64,000 nt of DNA from JAGIBJ01 sp032119595 (GTDB taxonomy: Bacteria; Actinomycetota; Thermoleophilia; Solirubrobacterales; Solirubrobacteraceae), in contig JAUMBQ010000006.1 of NCBI GenBank assembly GCA_032119595.1, positions 682,001 through 746,000 on the forward strand, given 5' to 3'. The notes under the pieces were generated by a model. It was given only the letters and a program-made list of their open reading frames with translations. It was not told the origin of the DNA and ran no database searches. Every line of letters starts with the position of its first letter. Position 1 is the stretch's first letter. Shown here one piece after another: positions 50,159-59,483 of the stretch. The position numbers and the translations under genes were made by a program.

Positions 50159-51189
50159 GCGCCTGCTCCCGGCTTGTGGAACGACGGCGCCCCGGGCGGG
50201 GTGCCGGGCGGAGTGCCGGGCGCGGCGCCCGGTGGCGGCGACGCGGACGCCTTGAGCTCACCGGCCGAAGTCCCGGTGATCTCAAGGAAGCGCGATTCAA
50301 GGCTGGCGGCGCGCGCCACGAGTTCGAACAGCCCGATGCCGTTCCCGACGACCCGCTCGGCGGTCGCGCGGAGCTCGAGATCACCGGAGGCCACCACCGA
50401 CAAGGTGACCCGACCGTTCTCGCCCGGCTCCACGCCCTGCACGAACGGGAGATCTGCGACCGCCGCGAGGGTCGCGTGCTGATCACTGACCCGAATGACG
50501 ATCGCGCTGGTCGCGCCGCGGGTGAGATCGGCGATCGACCCGACCGACACCATCTTGCCGCGCTGGATGATCGCGACATCGTCGGCCATCCGCTCGACCT
50601 CGTCGAGGATGTGCGAGCTGATGAACACCGTGCGGCCTTCGGCAACGAGCGACCGCACCATCTGGCGGAACTCGACCAGTCCGGCGGGATCCAGGCCGTT
50701 GGTCGGCTCGTCGAGGAGCAGCAACTCGGGGTCGTTGAGCATCGCACGAGCGACGCCCAGCCGCTGCCGCATGCCGAGCGAGTAGGCCTTGACCTTCTGG
50801 CCCGCGGCGTCGGCAAGTCCGACGCGCGCGAGTTCGACGTCGATCCGTCCGGCGGCGGCCTTGTCGTAATGCGCGGCCCACGTCTTGAGGTTGTCGCGAC
50901 CCGATAGGTACGGGTAGAACCGCGGCTCCTCGACGATCGCGCCGACGCGACTCAGCGCCAGTCGCGAGTCCTTCGGCACCCTGTAGCCGCGCACCGTGAT
51001 CTCGCCGGCGCTGGGCCGCGCGAGGCCGAGCATCATGCGAATCAGGGTCGTCTTGCCGCACCCGTTTGGCCCGAGCCAGGCGAAGCAGCGCCCCGCCTGC
51101 ACGTCCACGGTGATGTCGTCGACGGCGGCCGTGCCCCCGAAGCGCTTGGTCACCCCGCGCAGGGTGATGATCGGTTCGGTTGTGACCAT
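50155..51189 (-). CDS. ABC transporter ATP-binding protein, cassette 2
   Basis: 344 residues from the ATG at 51189, which is 7 nt after a minus-strand TAGTGT -10. Walker A (WLGPNGCGKTTLIRMMLGLA), signature (YSLGMRQRLGVARAM) and Walker B (LLLLDEPTNGLDPAG) are identical to cassette 1. The C-terminal 120 residues are more divergent and end in a Pro/Gly-rich tail (PPGAAPGTPPGTPPGAPS). It energises the permease encoded at 49433-50158. The near-identity of the ATPase core suggests a recent tandem duplication or gene conversion. Confidence 0.88.
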   Translation of the reverse strand: MVTTEPIITLRGVTKRFGGTAAVDDITVDVQAGRCFAWLGPNGCGKTTLIRMMLGLARPSAGEITVRGYRVPKDSRLALSRVGAIVEEPRFYPYLSGRDNLKTWAAHYDKAAAGRIDVELARVGLADAAGQKVKAYSLGMRQRLGVARAMLNDPELLLLDEPTNGLDPAGLVEFRQMVRSLVAEGRTVFISSHILDEVERMADDVAIIQRGKMVSVGSIADLTRGATSAIVIRVSDQHATLAAVADLPFVQGVEPGENGRVTLSVVASGDLELRATAERVVGNGIGLFELVARAASLESRFLEITGTSAGELKASASPPPGAAPGTPPGTPPGAPSFHKPGAGA

Positions 51190-51196
51190 GGCGCGC

Positions 51197-51202
51197 ACAC
51201 TA
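51197..51202 (-). promoter_or_regulatory. -10 element TAGTGT (minus strand), leaderless spacing
   Basis: TAGTGT on the minus strand ends 7 nt before the ATG at 51189. Confidence 0.5.
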
Positions 51203-51315
51203 CGTGGCGGCGCGGGGGCAGGCGCAGGTCGCCGACCGGAGCCAGCAGTCCAGGCTCAACGAAGCGCTGGCCGGGAGCGTGAACGGCCAAAATGTGTCGT
51301 TGGGGCAACAACAAA

Positions 51316-51435
51316 TGGCCGCTCACCGCCGGCTGGCCGCTCACCGCCGCCTGGCCGCTCACCGCCGGCTGGCCGCTCACCGCCGGCCGGCTACTCAGCG
51401 CCGGCCGGCTACTCACCGCCGGCTGGCCGCTTTGC
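51316..51435. repeat. 18-bp minisatellite, about 6.6 copies
   Basis: The unit TGGCCGCTCACCGCCGGC repeats in tandem from 51316. Units 1-4 are nearly identical; units 5-6 change to CGGCTACTCACCGCCGGC-like forms, and the last is partial. The period is a multiple of 3, so short frames cross it on both strands (AVSGQP repeats on the minus strand), but no start signal or family supports a gene. Confidence 0.8.
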
Positions 51436-51457
51436 GGGTCAATGGCCGGACTCCGCG

Positions 51458-52123
51458 CTACCCCGGCAGCCGTGCCACGCCGACCAGATGCCGCCGCACC
51501 GGCACGATCAGCGGCGGGCCGACCGTGTGGGTGCGCTCGTCAACGATGGTGAAGCCTGCGTCGCGAATGGCGTCGCCGGTGTGGCGAGCGACGTGGCAGC
51601 CGCCTCCGAGGCGCGCCCACACCCCCGACCGATCGAGGGCTTCCTGCACACGCAATCCCTTGCTGCCCGTCGGCTCGGCGACGTGCTCGAAGTAGCGCAA
51701 TTCGCCGCCAGGGCGCAACACGCGGGCGATCTCGGCGAGCGCTCCGGCCTGATCGGGCACGGTGCACAGGACGAGGGAGCAGACGACGGCGTCGACGGAG
51801 TCGTCATCGAAGCCCAGATGATCGGCGTCGCCGGCGCGGACCTCCACGCGGACCGGCGCACGCTGGGCTGCCTGCTCCGCAGCATGCCGCAGGTACGGCT
51901 CGGGCTCGATCGCCACCACGCGATCGACCGACGGCGGGTAGTGCTCGAACATCGTTCCCGACCCAGCCCCGACCTCAAGCACGAGGCCTGAGAGGCCGGC
52001 GACCAGCTCGCTTCGCTCTTTGCGCATCGACTTAGGCTGGGCCCGCGCCATCGCCAGCGCCCACGCGCGAGCGAAGAGCGGATGGGCATGGTCCGTCGAG
52101 GTCGAGGTCGTCGCGATCGGCAT
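51458..52123 (-). CDS. Class I SAM-dependent methyltransferase (Methyltransf_11-like)
   Basis: 221 residues from the ATG at 52123, set by a leaderless TACGCT on the minus strand; the longer frame to 52588 has no support. Motifs: LVLEVGAGSGTMFEHYP (I), RVVAIEPEPYL (II), VDAVVCSLVLCTVPDQAGAL (IV) and VLRPGGELRYFEHV (V). The last pattern is that of the METTL7/phospholipid N-methyltransferase-like group. The substrate may be a lipid or small molecule. It is divergent from the adenylate cyclase. Confidence 0.83.
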   Translation of the reverse strand: MPIATTSTSTDHAHPLFARAWALAMARAQPKSMRKERSELVAGLSGLVLEVGAGSGTMFEHYPPSVDRVVAIEPEPYLRHAAEQAAQRAPVRVEVRAGDADHLGFDDDSVDAVVCSLVLCTVPDQAGALAEIARVLRPGGELRYFEHVAEPTGSKGLRVQEALDRSGVWARLGGGCHVARHTGDAIRDAGFTIVDERTHTVGPPLIVPVRRHLVGVARLPG

Positions 52124-52129
52124 GGGTCG

Positions 52130-52135
52130 AGCGTA
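52130..52135 (-). promoter_or_regulatory. -10 element TACGCT (minus strand), leaderless spacing
   Basis: TACGCT on the minus strand ends 6 nt before the ATG at 52123. Confidence 0.5.
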
Positions 52136-52273
52136 CGCCGGTCGGCCTACAACGCAAAGAACACGCCGCGCGCGGGCGAGTTCCTCTGAGAATTTCGAAG
52201 GCGAGTTCAGGAACCGTGAACGAGCCGTCAGGGGCCTCCAGCGTGCCCTCCCGCCAAACCCGCGGGTCCTAGT

Positions 52274-52279
52274 TACCCT
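52274..52279 (+). promoter_or_regulatory. -10 element TACCCT, leaderless spacing
   Basis: TACCCT ends 7 nt before the GTG at 52287 and supports that start for the cyclase. Confidence 0.45.
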
Positions 52280-52286
52280 TTGGCGC

Positions 52287-53999
52287 GTGACCGTCGCCCC
52301 CCGAGACCACCCGCAGGAGAACGCTGCGGGCGCGCCCGGGCACTCGGTGAACCCTGGCGGTGCACTGTCTGACGCCGTCGCGTGGGAACCACGCTCGCGC
52401 CTGGGCAAGCTCGCGATGGTGCCGATCGGGATGGTGCCCGGGCCGCGTCTGCTGCGCGCCCACCAGATCTCCACAGGCGTCGCGCTCGTCTTCTCGAACC
52501 TCGTCGGCGCCGCGATCCTGATCGTGCTCAACCTCGCGGTGATCCCAGGGTCGCCACTCCCCGAGGGAGACGCCCGGACGCTCGGCATCGCCGTGATCTC
52601 GGCCTACCTCGCGATCGCCTTCGTGGTCGGCGGCGTGATGATCTTCCGCCAGTCCGATCGCGCGTGGCTGTGGCTCCGGCAGAACCGCCCGCCGACCGAG
52701 CGCGAGGAACTCGCCGTGCTGCGAGGCCCACTGCGGGTGCTCTGGGCCTTGATGATCTTCTGGATGCTCGGCACCGTGATCGCCTTCACGGTCACGACCA
52801 TCGCCGACTGGCGCCTCGGCCTGCGCGTCGGCATCACGACCCTGATCGGCGGCCTCTCGACCAGCGCCTTCGGCTATCTCCTCACCGAGCGCGTCATGCG
52901 AACCGCGGCGCGCGTCGTCCTCCCCCACCGCGACGACACGGCCCCGCCCGCGCTGCCCGGCGCGCAGACGCGGCAGATGATGACCTGGGCCCTGGGTACC
53001 GGCAGTGCCGTCTTCGGCGTCTGGATCGTCGGGCTGCTCGTCTTCACGGGGGCGATCACCCCCGATCCGGGCGTCAGCTGGGAGCACTTCGCGCGGCGGC
53101 TCGCGATCGTGATGCTGGTCCTCGGCTCGATCTCGCTCTCCATCGGACTCGTGGCCGAGTTCGTCTCGGCGCGCGCGGTGTCGGACCCGATCAAGCAGCT
53201 GCGCAGCGCCATCCAGCGACTCACCGAGGGCGACCTGACCGCCCGCGTCGCGATCGATGACGCCAGCGAGGTCGGCCTGCTGCAGGCCGGCTTCAACCGC
53301 ATGGCCGCTGGGATCGAGGAACGCGAAGAACTCCGCGACCTCTTCGGCCGGCATGTCGGCGGCGAAGTCGCCGACACGGCGTTGGAGCGCGGCTCCGAGT
53401 TGGGCGGCGAGACCGTGCACGTCGCGGCCCTGTTCGTCGATGTCGTCGGATCCACGTCGCTGGCGATGGAGCGGCCCGCGACCGAGGTCGTCGAGCTGAT
53501 CAACCGCTTCTTCGACATCGTCGTGTCGGTCACCAGCAAGCACGGTGGTTTGGTCAACAAGTTCGCTGGCGACGGCGCCCTCGTGGTGTTCGGCGCGCCG
53601 GTCGCCCAGGACGACACCGCCACCAGCGCGCTGCGTGCTGCACGAGAACTTGCAGCGACGTTGGAGCGCGACGCCCCCGAGACGCCAGCCACGATCGGCC
53701 TCTCCGGAGGCGACGTGATCGCCGGCAACATGGGCACCCGTGAGCGCTTTGAATACACGGTCATGGGCGACCCCGTGAACGAGGCCGCTCGCCTGAACAG
53801 CCAGGCCAAGGGGCTCCCGGGCCGCGTTGCGGCTGCCGGCAAGCTCGTCGCGGATGCCGCGCCGGACGAACAGGCGCACTGGGAAGTCCTGTACTCCGTC
53901 GTGCTGCGCGGTCGCAGCGAGCGCACCGAAGTCGCCTCACTTCGGACCAAGCGCACACTGGACAATCCGGCGCAAAGTGGACCGGCCCTGCTAGCTTGA
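52287..53999 (+). CDS. Membrane class III adenylate cyclase with HAMP domain
   Basis: 570 residues from the GTG at 52287. Six membrane helices (about 55-300) are followed by a HAMP domain (about 292-345, ending RLTEGDLTARVAIDDASE) and a class III cyclase domain (about 375-545). ALFVDVVGSTSLA supplies the first metal Asp, NKFAGDGALVVFGAP the adenine-specifying Lys and second metal Asp, and YTVMGDPVNEAARLN the second purine-specifying Asp with the transition-state Asn and Arg. The layout matches the mycobacterial Rv1318c/Rv3645 group. It makes cAMP in response to a membrane or HAMP signal. Its own effector is unknown. Confidence 0.9.
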   Translation: MTVAPRDHPQENAAGAPGHSVNPGGALSDAVAWEPRSRLGKLAMVPIGMVPGPRLLRAHQISTGVALVFSNLVGAAILIVLNLAVIPGSPLPEGDARTLGIAVISAYLAIAFVVGGVMIFRQSDRAWLWLRQNRPPTEREELAVLRGPLRVLWALMIFWMLGTVIAFTVTTIADWRLGLRVGITTLIGGLSTSAFGYLLTERVMRTAARVVLPHRDDTAPPALPGAQTRQMMTWALGTGSAVFGVWIVGLLVFTGAITPDPGVSWEHFARRLAIVMLVLGSISLSIGLVAEFVSARAVSDPIKQLRSAIQRLTEGDLTARVAIDDASEVGLLQAGFNRMAAGIEEREELRDLFGRHVGGEVADTALERGSELGGETVHVAALFVDVVGSTSLAMERPATEVVELINRFFDIVVSVTSKHGGLVNKFAGDGALVVFGAPVAQDDTATSALRAARELAATLERDAPETPATIGLSGGDVIAGNMGTRERFEYTVMGDPVNEAARLNSQAKGLPGRVAAAGKLVADAAPDEQAHWEVLYSVVLRGRSERTEVASLRTKRTLDNPAQSGPALLA

Positions 54000-54211
54000 A
54001 GGTTGCGCGTGGCCCCAGCGGCCGCGCCGGGCAGCTCGCCAGTGCATCGCAAACAGCGGTCGTAGGGGTAAGTCGCCAACTCCCCTATGGCCCTCGCATC
54101 ACTCCGCGAGCAGCCTGCGTAACGCGGAACTTCTTTCGCGAAGCGCTCCATTCACATGCGGCAGGCCCACGGCCTGAGACCGCGAGCGGCCTTCGCCGCG
54201 AAGGAAAACCT
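54000..54211 (+). promoter_or_regulatory. Long structured leader of the RNA helicase gene
   Basis: The 212-nt region holds no gene. Just before the AAGGA Shine-Dalgarno (54201-54205) is a hairpin GCGGC-CTTC-GCCGC (about 54186-54199), and TTCGCGAA is at about 54134-54141. A long leader of this kind is common for cold-shock RNA helicase genes and could control translation. No -10 is assigned with confidence. Confidence 0.35.
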
Positions 54212-55600
<1,389 letters not shown>

Positions 55601-55617
55601 CCAAACGCCTGTTTTCC

Positions 55618-55709
55618 GGTGACGTGGCCTGACCGGGCCACGTCACCGAGGCCTTGTGCGACGGCCCCGACTGGTTTAGGACCGGTCGGGGCCGTCCCCC
55701 TTTCGGGGG
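55618..55709 (+). terminator. Three consecutive hairpins after the helicase gene
   Basis: A perfect 12-bp stem GGTGACGTGGCC is at 55618-55629/55636-55647 with a 6-nt loop. A second perfect 12-bp stem GACGGCCCCGAC is at 55660-55671/55685-55696, with GGT/ACC arms inside its loop. A third, CCCCC-TTTC-GGGGG, is at about 55696-55709. T-runs are short. Together they should act as a strong terminator or an mRNA 3' stabiliser. Confidence 0.65.
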
Positions 55710-55766
55710 TCAACGCGTCGAATTAGAGCGTTGGCGCGCCACAAACGGGGGCCGCGTCCCACCGCT

Positions 55767-55782
55767 GTGTGACTTTTCACAC
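55767..55782 (+). promoter_or_regulatory. GTGTGA-CTTT-TCACAC palindrome upstream of the HD-GYP gene
   Basis: Perfect 6-bp arms with a 4-nt spacer, 31 bp before the ATG at 55813. The half-site TGTGA is the CRP/Cmr-type half-site, but the usual spacer is 6 nt. It could bind a cAMP receptor-type regulator. Confidence 0.3.
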
Positions 55783-55812
55783 GCCGAGTGTCCGGCGTGG
55801 GAGACTCTCGGC

Positions 55813-57294
55813 ATGCTGCGCCCCCCTATTCGCAGCGAGCGCCAGCCTCTGTCCCCGGCGCAGCTGATGATCCCGGTCGTGATCGGGATTGCGGCGGCAC
55901 CCGGCTGGTTCCTCGTGTCCGCCGTCACCGGGTCCGATCCCACCTCGGACGACGTCCACGCGGCCGTGACGCTCGTGGTCGCTGCGCTCCTCGCGAGCTT
56001 CGGCGCCGTGATCGCCGCCCAGGCGTGGCGGAAGCGCGACGCGCGCACCATGCTCGGCGCCTTCTCGATGGGCGCCGCCACGATTCTGCTCACGACCGAG
56101 GGCCTGGCGCTCACGCGCGATGTCGCCCCGTACGCGGGCGTGATTCGCCTCCCCGAGCTCCTTGTGATCCCCGCCGGAGCGGCGATTCTCGTGTCGGCCC
56201 GGATCCGGGGCGTCGTGCGTCCGGGTCGCGAACTCGTGGTGCTGCGGACCGGCGCGATCACGCTCGCGATCACGGCCGCTGTGTGCTCCGCTTGGGTCGC
56301 CGCACCGACCGCCGTCGCCATGCCGATCGGCGCCGGGAGCCTGAGCGCCTGGATCCTGTTCGGGGCCGCCGCGCCGCTGCTGATCGTGACCGCGTGGAGC
56401 GCCTGTCGCACCGCGCTCCTCACTCGTCGCCCCCTGGACGGCGTCCTGTGCGTCGGCCTCCTCTGGTTGATTCCCGCCCACCTCGCGCTCACCACCTCGT
56501 TGCCTGGCGATGCGCGCTGGGCCGCTGGCCATGCGCTCCAATTCATCGGCTTCGCGCTGATGGCCGCGCAGACCGCCGTCGATCTGTCCCGGCACGTGTC
56601 GTCGGGGTCGCTGACCGGTGGCCTGCGCAGCACCGCGCTGGTGGAGCGATCGGCGGAGTTTCTCGGTGCGCGCGTGTCGGCGCTGGTGGATCGCATGGTC
56701 GACAAGGACCCGTCGACCGCCGGTCACGTCGAGCGCGTCGCCGTGCTCGCCGTGCAGATGGGCGAGCACCTGCACCTCCCGACCGGCCGCCTGCGCCTGC
56801 TGGCCGCCGGGGGATTGCTCCACGACATCGGCAAGCTGTCGGTCCCGACCGAGGTCCTCCAAAAGCCGGCCCGCCTGACCGACGAGGAGTTCGACGTGGT
56901 GCAGCGCCACCCGGTCGACGGCCGCGCACTCCTGACCGAGCTCGGCGGCTTCCACCCCCTTGTCCTCGAACTCGTCGAGCATCACCACGAGCGCGTCGAT
57001 GGCACCGGCTACCCGCACGGCCTCGCGGGCGACGGCCTGCCGCTCGAGGTCCGCATCCTCGCCGTCGCCGACGTCTTCGACGCCCTCACCACCGACCGCC
57101 CGTATCGCCGCGCCTGCACCGCCGCCGACGCCCTCGCCGAGCTCGACGCCCAAGCCGGCTCCGGCCTCGACCCCCGCTGCGTCCACGCTCTGCGCAACGT
57201 CCTCGGAAGCGACCAGCTCGTCGCAATCGGCCGCCGCGCCAACCGCGTACGACCTCAGCTCGCCGGCGCTGTGCGCCGCAACGGCTCGCAGTAG
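55813..57294 (+). CDS. Membrane HD-GYP phosphodiesterase
   Basis: 493 residues from the ATG at 55813; a longer frame to 55654 lacks family similarity. Residues about 17-275 carry seven to eight membrane helices of an unidentified sensor. The HD-GYP domain (about 295-470) shows HVERVAVLAVQMGEHLHL, GLLHDIGKLSVP (metal HD about 335), HPVDGRALLTELGGF and VEHHHERVDGTGYPHGLAGD (GYP about 398). HD-GYP enzymes usually hydrolyse cyclic di-GMP. No GGDEF gene is in the window. It is adjacent to, but not co-transcribed with, the adenylate cyclase two genes away. Confidence 0.87.
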   Translation: MLRPPIRSERQPLSPAQLMIPVVIGIAAAPGWFLVSAVTGSDPTSDDVHAAVTLVVAALLASFGAVIAAQAWRKRDARTMLGAFSMGAATILLTTEGLALTRDVAPYAGVIRLPELLVIPAGAAILVSARIRGVVRPGRELVVLRTGAITLAITAAVCSAWVAAPTAVAMPIGAGSLSAWILFGAAAPLLIVTAWSACRTALLTRRPLDGVLCVGLLWLIPAHLALTTSLPGDARWAAGHALQFIGFALMAAQTAVDLSRHVSSGSLTGGLRSTALVERSAEFLGARVSALVDRMVDKDPSTAGHVERVAVLAVQMGEHLHLPTGRLRLLAAGGLLHDIGKLSVPTEVLQKPARLTDEEFDVVQRHPVDGRALLTELGGFHPLVLELVEHHHERVDGTGYPHGLAGDGLPLEVRILAVADVFDALTTDRPYRRACTAADALAELDAQAGSGLDPRCVHALRNVLGSDQLVAIGRRANRVRPQLAGAVRRNGSQ

Positions 57295-57304
57295 CGGCCC
57301 AGCG

Positions 57305-57326
57305 GGCGGGCCGGGCCGGGCCCGCC
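57305..57326. terminator. GC-rich bidirectional hairpin between convergent genes
   Basis: GGCGGGCC (57305-57312) pairs with GGCCCGCC (57319-57326), 11 bases after the HD-GYP stop and 60 bases before the convergent mmsB stop. Confidence 0.45.
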
Positions 57327-57385
57327 AAGGTTGGGCTCCAGAACCCGCGCTCACCGCGGCAAACAGAGCCCAGCGGGCGCCGAGG

Positions 57386-58294
57386 CTAGAGCCCTGACTT
57401 CGCGGCGATGTCGCGGTAGATGACCGAGAAATCCTTGGTGGCGGCCTCGCTGGCGCCGAGGGCGGCGTAGACGTCGCGGGCGTGGGCTCCGAGCTCGGCG
57501 TGGACGCCGGTCTTCTCGACGGCCGCAAGGGCGAGGCCGAGATCTTTGTTCATGAGGCCGACGGCGAAGCCTGGCTCGTAGTCGCGATTGGCGGGGCTCG
57601 CGGGCACCGGTCCGGGGACTGGGCAGTTCACGTTCAGGGCCCAGCAGGCACCGGTCGCGACCGAGCCGACGTCATAGAACGCCTGCGGCTCAACCCCGAG
57701 CGCGGTCGCGAGCGCAAACGCCTCGCTCACGCCGATCTGCTGAATCGCGAGCAGCATGTTGTTGCAGAGCTTCACGGCCTGGCCGGCACCCGAATCGCCG
57801 CAGCGCACGGCCCGTGATCCGAGCACGGCAAGCACCTCGCCGGCCGCGTCGAAGGCGTCCTGCGTGCCGCCGACCATGAACGCCAGCGTCCCCGCCTCGG
57901 CGCCAACGACCCCGCCCGACACCGGAGCGTCCAAGGCCCGCAAGCCCGCAGCCGCCGCCTCGGCCGACGCAGCGCGAGCGTCGTCGACATCGACCGTCGA
58001 TGTGTCGATCAGGAGCGCTCCCTCGTCCGCATTGCTGAGGATGCCGCCGTCGCCGCGGTAGACGTCGAGGAGCAGCGCGCCGTTCGGCAGCGAGGTGAAG
58101 ATCACGTCGGCCCCGGCGGCCGCTTCGGCCACCGAGCCAACGGCCGTGACGCCACCATTCACCGCCCGCTCAACCGCCTCGGGCATGAGATCAAATCCAC
58201 GCACGACGTACCCGGCGTCGGCGAGATTGATCGCCATCGGGCCGCCCATGTGGCCGAGGCCGATGAAGCCGATCGTCGTCTCGTCGCTACTCAT
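57386..58294 (-). CDS. mmsB: 3-hydroxyisobutyrate dehydrogenase
   Basis: 302 residues. The N-terminal Rossmann motif is IGFIGLGHMGGPMAINLA. The substrate-binding DAPVSGGVVGAEAGTLAFM and the catalytic lysine region GAGQAVKLCNNMLLAI are those of beta-hydroxyacid dehydrogenases. SLGLAL-like residues near the end (NKDLGLALAAVEKTG) match MmsB and related enzymes. It oxidises 3-hydroxyisobutyrate to methylmalonate semialdehyde, the substrate of MmsA encoded at the head of this gene group. It is separated from the hydrolase gene by 85 nt. Confidence 0.87.
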   Translation of the reverse strand: MSSDETTIGFIGLGHMGGPMAINLADAGYVVRGFDLMPEAVERAVNGGVTAVGSVAEAAAGADVIFTSLPNGALLLDVYRGDGGILSNADEGALLIDTSTVDVDDARAASAEAAAAGLRALDAPVSGGVVGAEAGTLAFMVGGTQDAFDAAGEVLAVLGSRAVRCGDSGAGQAVKLCNNMLLAIQQIGVSEAFALATALGVEPQAFYDVGSVATGACWALNVNCPVPGPVPASPANRDYEPGFAVGLMNKDLGLALAAVEKTGVHAELGAHARDVYAALGASEAATKDFSVIYRDIAAKSGL

Positions 58295-58379
58295 CGTGCG
58301 CTACTTCCGTCGGTGCTGTTGCTTCGCAAAGTCAGGCGGGATTGTTCTCGGTGGCGCGCCCTTGCCCACCAAACGGCAC

Positions 58380-59483
58380 TCACGCCGCGGCATCCGAGTC
58401 GGTGCCGAACTGCAGGTCGTGCTCGCCGAGTGGCGCAAAGAACCCGGCGACGGTCGCGTCATCCACGTCCTCCAGGCGGGCCGGTTCCCACTTCGGCTGG
58501 CGATCCTTGTCGATCACCTGGGCGCGGACGCCCTCGACGAAGTCTCCGGCGCGCAGGAACCCACACGACACGCGCAGCTCCTGCACCAGCGCCTCCTCGA
58601 GGCTGCCGAGCGACGCGGCCTGCCGCAGCGCCCGCAACGTGACCTTCAGCGAGGTCGGCGAGGCCCGCAGGATCTGCTCTGCCGCCTTGCGGGCCGCCGG
58701 CTCAGGTCGCACCTGGAGCGCCGCGACGATCGCCTCGACGGTGTCTTGCGCGTACGCCTCGGCGATCCACGGGCGCGCCTCGGTGAGCGCCCCCGGCGAG
58801 ATCTCGACCTCGACCGCCTGGGCTCGCTCGAGCGCCGCGTCAGTGTCGCCGGACGCCAGGTCCTCAATGAGCTGCGGCACGGCCGACGACGCAACGATCC
58901 GGTCCGCCAGCCCAGCGGCGACGGCGTCGTACGCCCCGAGCCGCGCTCCGGTGAGCGCCAGATGGGTGCCCAGTTCGCCGGCCTCGCGGGTAAACAGCCA
59001 GGTCCCGCCGACATCGGGCGCGAACCCGATCCCGACCTCGGGCATCGCCGAGACCAGCCGCTCGGTCGCCAGGCGATGCGTCGCGTGCCCGGCCAGCCCG
59101 ATGCCGCCGCCCATCACGATCCCGTCCATCACCGCGACGATCGGCTTGGGGAACCGGGCGATGCGCGCGTCGAGCACGTACTCCTCGGTCCAGAAGGTCC
59201 GCGCCTCGTCGGTGCCAGCCTTCACCGACTCGTGCAGCGCGACGATGTCGCCGCCCGCGCACAACCCGCGCTCCCCCGTCCCGTCGAGCAGCACGACCTG
59301 AATAGCCGGATCGGCCTCAAACCGGTCGAGCCCCACATGCAGCTGGCGCACCATCTCAAGCGTGAGCGCGTTGATCGACTTCGGCCGATTCAGCGTCAGC
59401 CGCCCCAGCGCGCCCGTCGCCCGCACGAGCACGTCGGTGTCGACGGCGTTCGGCTCCACGGCCGCCCGTGCAACGACCCTCAC
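58380..59483 (-). CDS. 3-hydroxyisobutyryl-CoA hydrolase (enoyl-CoA hydratase fold)
   Basis: 367 residues from the GTG at 59483 overlapping the acyl-CoA dehydrogenase stop (GTGA). The crotonase fold shows GLCAGGDIVALHES, IVMGGGIGLAGHATHRL and the active-site block MPEVGIGFAPDVGGTWL, where Glu and Asp are the HIBCH-type catalytic residues. The extra C-terminal helical part (about 250-340) makes it longer than a plain hydratase and is typical of 3-hydroxyisobutyryl-CoA hydrolases. It frees 3-hydroxyisobutyrate for MmsB. Confidence 0.85.
   Translation of the reverse strand: MRVVARAAVEPNAVDTDVLVRATGALGRLTLNRPKSINALTLEMVRQLHVGLDRFEADPAIQVVLLDGTGERGLCAGGDIVALHESVKAGTDEARTFWTEEYVLDARIARFPKPIVAVMDGIVMGGGIGLAGHATHRLATERLVSAMPEVGIGFAPDVGGTWLFTREAGELGTHLALTGARLGAYDAVAAGLADRIVASSAVPQLIEDLASGDTDAALERAQAVEVEISPGALTEARPWIAEAYAQDTVEAIVAALQVRPEPAARKAAEQILRASPTSLKVTLRALRQAASLGSLEEALVQELRVSCGFLRAGDFVEGVRAQVIDKDRQPKWEPARLEDVDDATVAGFFAPLGEHDLQFGTDSDAAA

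Noticed and set aside
51150..51416. Minus-strand frame with AVSGQP repeats
   Set aside because: It overlaps the start of the ABC ATPase gene and its promoter, and its repeats are a by-product of the 18-bp minisatellite.
51316..51435. CRISPR array
   Set aside because: The 18-bp units are directly adjacent without spacers and there are no cas genes.
52269..53879. 536-codon minus-strand frame
   Set aside because: It is the shadow of the adenylate cyclase gene, rich in Asp/Gly/Arg with no fold pattern.
55777..57528. 583-codon minus-strand frame
   Set aside because: It is antisense to the HD-GYP gene and crosses the intergenic hairpin; no motif.
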